DNA of 16,557 nt, taken from NCBI GenBank assembly GCA_015229045.1, contig JADGCJ010000069.1, positions 1 through 16,557 on the forward strand. The letters are read 5' to 3'. Positions 15,174 through 16,557 of this stretch are shown one piece after another. The position numbers and the translations under genes were made by a program. The notes under the pieces are model-generated. The model saw nothing but the letters and a program-made list of their open reading frames with translations, had not been told where the DNA came from and did no database searches. Within the stretch, counting starts at the first letter, position 1. Each line of letters starts with the position of its first letter. This DNA comes from Magnetococcales bacterium (GTDB lineage Bacteria > Pseudomonadota > Magnetococcia > Magnetococcales > DC0425bin3).

Positions 15174-16445
15174 ATGCGCATCTGGCTGATCACGGTGGGG
15201 GAACCCCTGCCCACGGATGGACCCAATGAGCGTTTTCACCGCTGCGGCATTCTGGCGCAGACGCTGGCGGCGTCTGGCCACCAGGTGGTGTGGTGGAGCT
15301 CCGATTTTGACCATGTGCGCAAGAAGCACCGCTTCGATCGCATCCAGCGCGAGCAGGTGACGCCCAACCTGTCGCTTATCCTGCTCCATGGCTGTGGTTA
15401 TCAAAGAAACGTCTCCCTGGACCGACTGAAGGATCACCGGACCATGGCGGAGCAGTTCGCGCAAATGGCCGACGCCGAACCACGCCCCGATATCATCGTC
15501 AGCTCCCTGCCGACTTTGGAGCTGTGCGAGGAGGCGGTGCGCTATGGTCGGCGGCTGGGGGTGCCGGTCTTGTTGGATATTCGTGACCTGTGGCCCGATG
15601 TCTTTGAAGAGGTACTCCCCGGCTGGTTGCGTCCCGTGGGCAAGGTGGTGTTTCGCAGCTTTCGGCGCATCGCCCGCGAGGCTTGTCGTGACGCCACGGG
15701 GCTGATCGGCATCACCGAGCCGTTTCTGGAGTGGGGACTGCACCATGCCGGGCGTGCCCGCCAGGAGAGCGATGGCGTGTTTGCCCACGGCTACCAGAAA
15801 CAACACTTCACTCCCGAAGAGTGGGCCGAAGGCTTGGCTTTTTGGCAGGCCCTGGGGATTGGGGATAAGGGCTTTTTTACCCTCTGTTTTTTTGGTGCCT
15901 TCGGACGTCAGTTCGATCTGGCCACGGTCATCAAGGCGGGTGCCCAGCTCGACGCCGCTGGTTATGGGGAGAAGGTTCGCATCATTCTATGCGGTGCCGG
16001 TGATAACCTGAACGCTTACAAGGCTATGGCCCAGGGTGTCTCCACGGTGATGCTGCCCGGCTGGGTGAATGCGGTGCAGATCGCCACCTTGATGTCACTC
16101 TCTCAGGCTGGTTTGGCGCCTTATCGCAATCTGCCCAACTTTGTCGGCAATCTGCCCAATAAACCCATCGAGTACATGTCCGCCGGTCTGCCGATTTTCA
16201 GCTGCCTGCACGGCCACCTCCAAAAAATACTCGCCGACAAGGGGCTGGGCTTCATGTATGACGAAGGGAAACCAGAAAGTCTGGTCGCCTTGATCAGGCA
16301 ACACATGGACAACCGCCAAGCGCTGGAGCCTTGTTCGCGGCGGGCACTTGACTGCTTTACGGAAAAATACGACGCCAAACGGGTTTACCAAGACTACGAA
16401 GCCCACCTGGTGCGGGTGATTGCCCTGCACCGAAAAACGGGCTGA
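15174..16445 (+). CDS. Glycosyltransferase, GT4 type (WbuB-like)
   Basis: The 423-residue protein has a GT-B layout. The N-terminus MRIWLITVGEPLPTDGPNER, followed by RCGILAQTLAASGHQVVWWSS, resembles the WbuB-like GT4 subgroup. The middle has VLLDIRDLWPDVFEEVLPGW, and the C-terminal half VMLPGWVNAVQIATLMS, LAPYRNLPNFVGNLPNKPIEYMSAG with Glu333 in the donor-binding region. It likely transfers a sugar to the lipid-linked intermediate; the donor is unknown. ATG 15174 has a modest ribosome binding site (AGG 7 bases upstream). An AT-rich stretch (15088-15160), unlike the rest of the window, lies in front of it and could hold a promoter, though the TTGACA at 15154-15159 is too close to the start to be its -35 box. 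Inverted copies of the palindromic repeat flank the gene. Confidence 0.87.
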   Translation: MRIWLITVGEPLPTDGPNERFHRCGILAQTLAASGHQVVWWSSDFDHVRKKHRFDRIQREQVTPNLSLILLHGCGYQRNVSLDRLKDHRTMAEQFAQMADAEPRPDIIVSSLPTLELCEEAVRYGRRLGVPVLLDIRDLWPDVFEEVLPGWLRPVGKVVFRSFRRIAREACRDATGLIGITEPFLEWGLHHAGRARQESDGVFAHGYQKQHFTPEEWAEGLAFWQALGIGDKGFFTLCFFGAFGRQFDLATVIKAGAQLDAAGYGEKVRIILCGAGDNLNAYKAMAQGVSTVMLPGWVNAVQIATLMSLSQAGLAPYRNLPNFVGNLPNKPIEYMSAGLPIFSCLHGHLQKILADKGLGFMYDEGKPESLVALIRQHMDNRQALEPCSRRALDCFTEKYDAKRVYQDYEAHLVRVIALHRKTG

Positions 16446-16510
16446 ACGGGTCCGGTACACCCCCGCCCGTGCCTTTCTGATCGTTGTTTTGGTCGTTTGG
16501 ACGCCGTTTC

Positions 16511-16557
16511 ATTGGGGCTTCGCCCCAAACCCCACCAGGATTCTCTCCTGGGTCTAC
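16511..16557. repeat. REP-like palindromic repeat, copy B (inverted, cut by window end)
   Basis: TTGGGGC (16512-16518) pairs with GCCCCAA (16522-16528) around TTC, and CCAGGA (16535-16540) pairs with TCCTGG (16546-16551) around TTCTC. Bases 16511-16540 are the exact reverse complement of 15047-15076 in copy A. The second hairpin has a different loop and a shorter stem than copy A, yet still pairs. The outer arm cannot be judged because the window ends. The rest of the spacer after the glycosyltransferase (16446-16510) shows nothing else I can name. Confidence 0.78.

Noticed and set aside
1..16557. CRISPR array, tRNA or rRNA genes, transposase
   Set aside because: No regularly spaced direct repeats, no cloverleaf with tRNA consensus (the fold at 15011-15087 lacks the T-loop and CCA signals), and no transposase motifs seen on either strand.

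Overview
The window looks like chromosomal DNA of a GC-rich Gram-negative bacterium, most likely a proteobacterium. The support is an outer-membrane barrel protein with a Sec signal peptide, a small exported Cys protein, a murA/hisD pair, and a long O-antigen/exopolysaccharide-type gene cluster. Every confident gene is on the + strand. The lineage cannot be fixed from the sequence. The palindromic repeat with a GGGGC-GAA-GCCCC core reminds me of repeats common in Magnetococcales-like genomes, but that is recollection, not evidence.

Layout. (1) 1-337: no convincing gene; a short open minus-strand stretch (67-213) may be a gene remnant. (2) 338-3055: housekeeping block, murA (peptidoglycan precursor synthesis) then hisD (last step of histidine synthesis). 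(3) 3185-4792: envelope block, an unrecognised 414-aa outer-membrane beta-barrel protein and an 87-aa exported four-cysteine protein with its own candidate promoter, closed by a strong hairpin at 4839-4869. (4) 4932-9466: a tightly packed five-gene nucleotide-sugar operon: glucose-1-phosphate cytidylyltransferase, CDP-glucose 4,6-dehydratase, a TylC3/KijD1-type sugar C-methyltransferase, an RmlC-like epimerase and an NAD-dependent 4-ketoreductase/epimerase. Together they predict a CDP-activated 3-C-methyl-6-deoxyhexose that keeps its 2-hydroxyl. (5) 9580-13706: a Wzx-type flippase, then two different radical SAM enzymes (B12-binding type and SPASM type). (6) 13917-16445: two GT4-type glycosyltransferases, separated and followed by palindromic repeats.

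How it fits together: the sugar operon makes an unusual branched deoxysugar, the glycosyltransferases would add sugars to a lipid-linked repeat unit, and the flippase would move that unit across the inner membrane. The radical SAM pair is the least explained part and probably modifies a sugar, lipid or peptide of the same pathway. No polymerase, chain-length regulator, ligase or initiating transferase is visible, so the locus probably continues to the right.

Non-coding structure: a three-way-junction palindromic repeat at 15011-15087 has a partly sequenced inverted copy at 16511-16557, so the two bracket the last glycosyltransferase. A separate 123-bp imperfect palindrome (13760-13882) lies just before the first glycosyltransferase. 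I saw no tRNA, rRNA, CRISPR array, transposase or replication origin.
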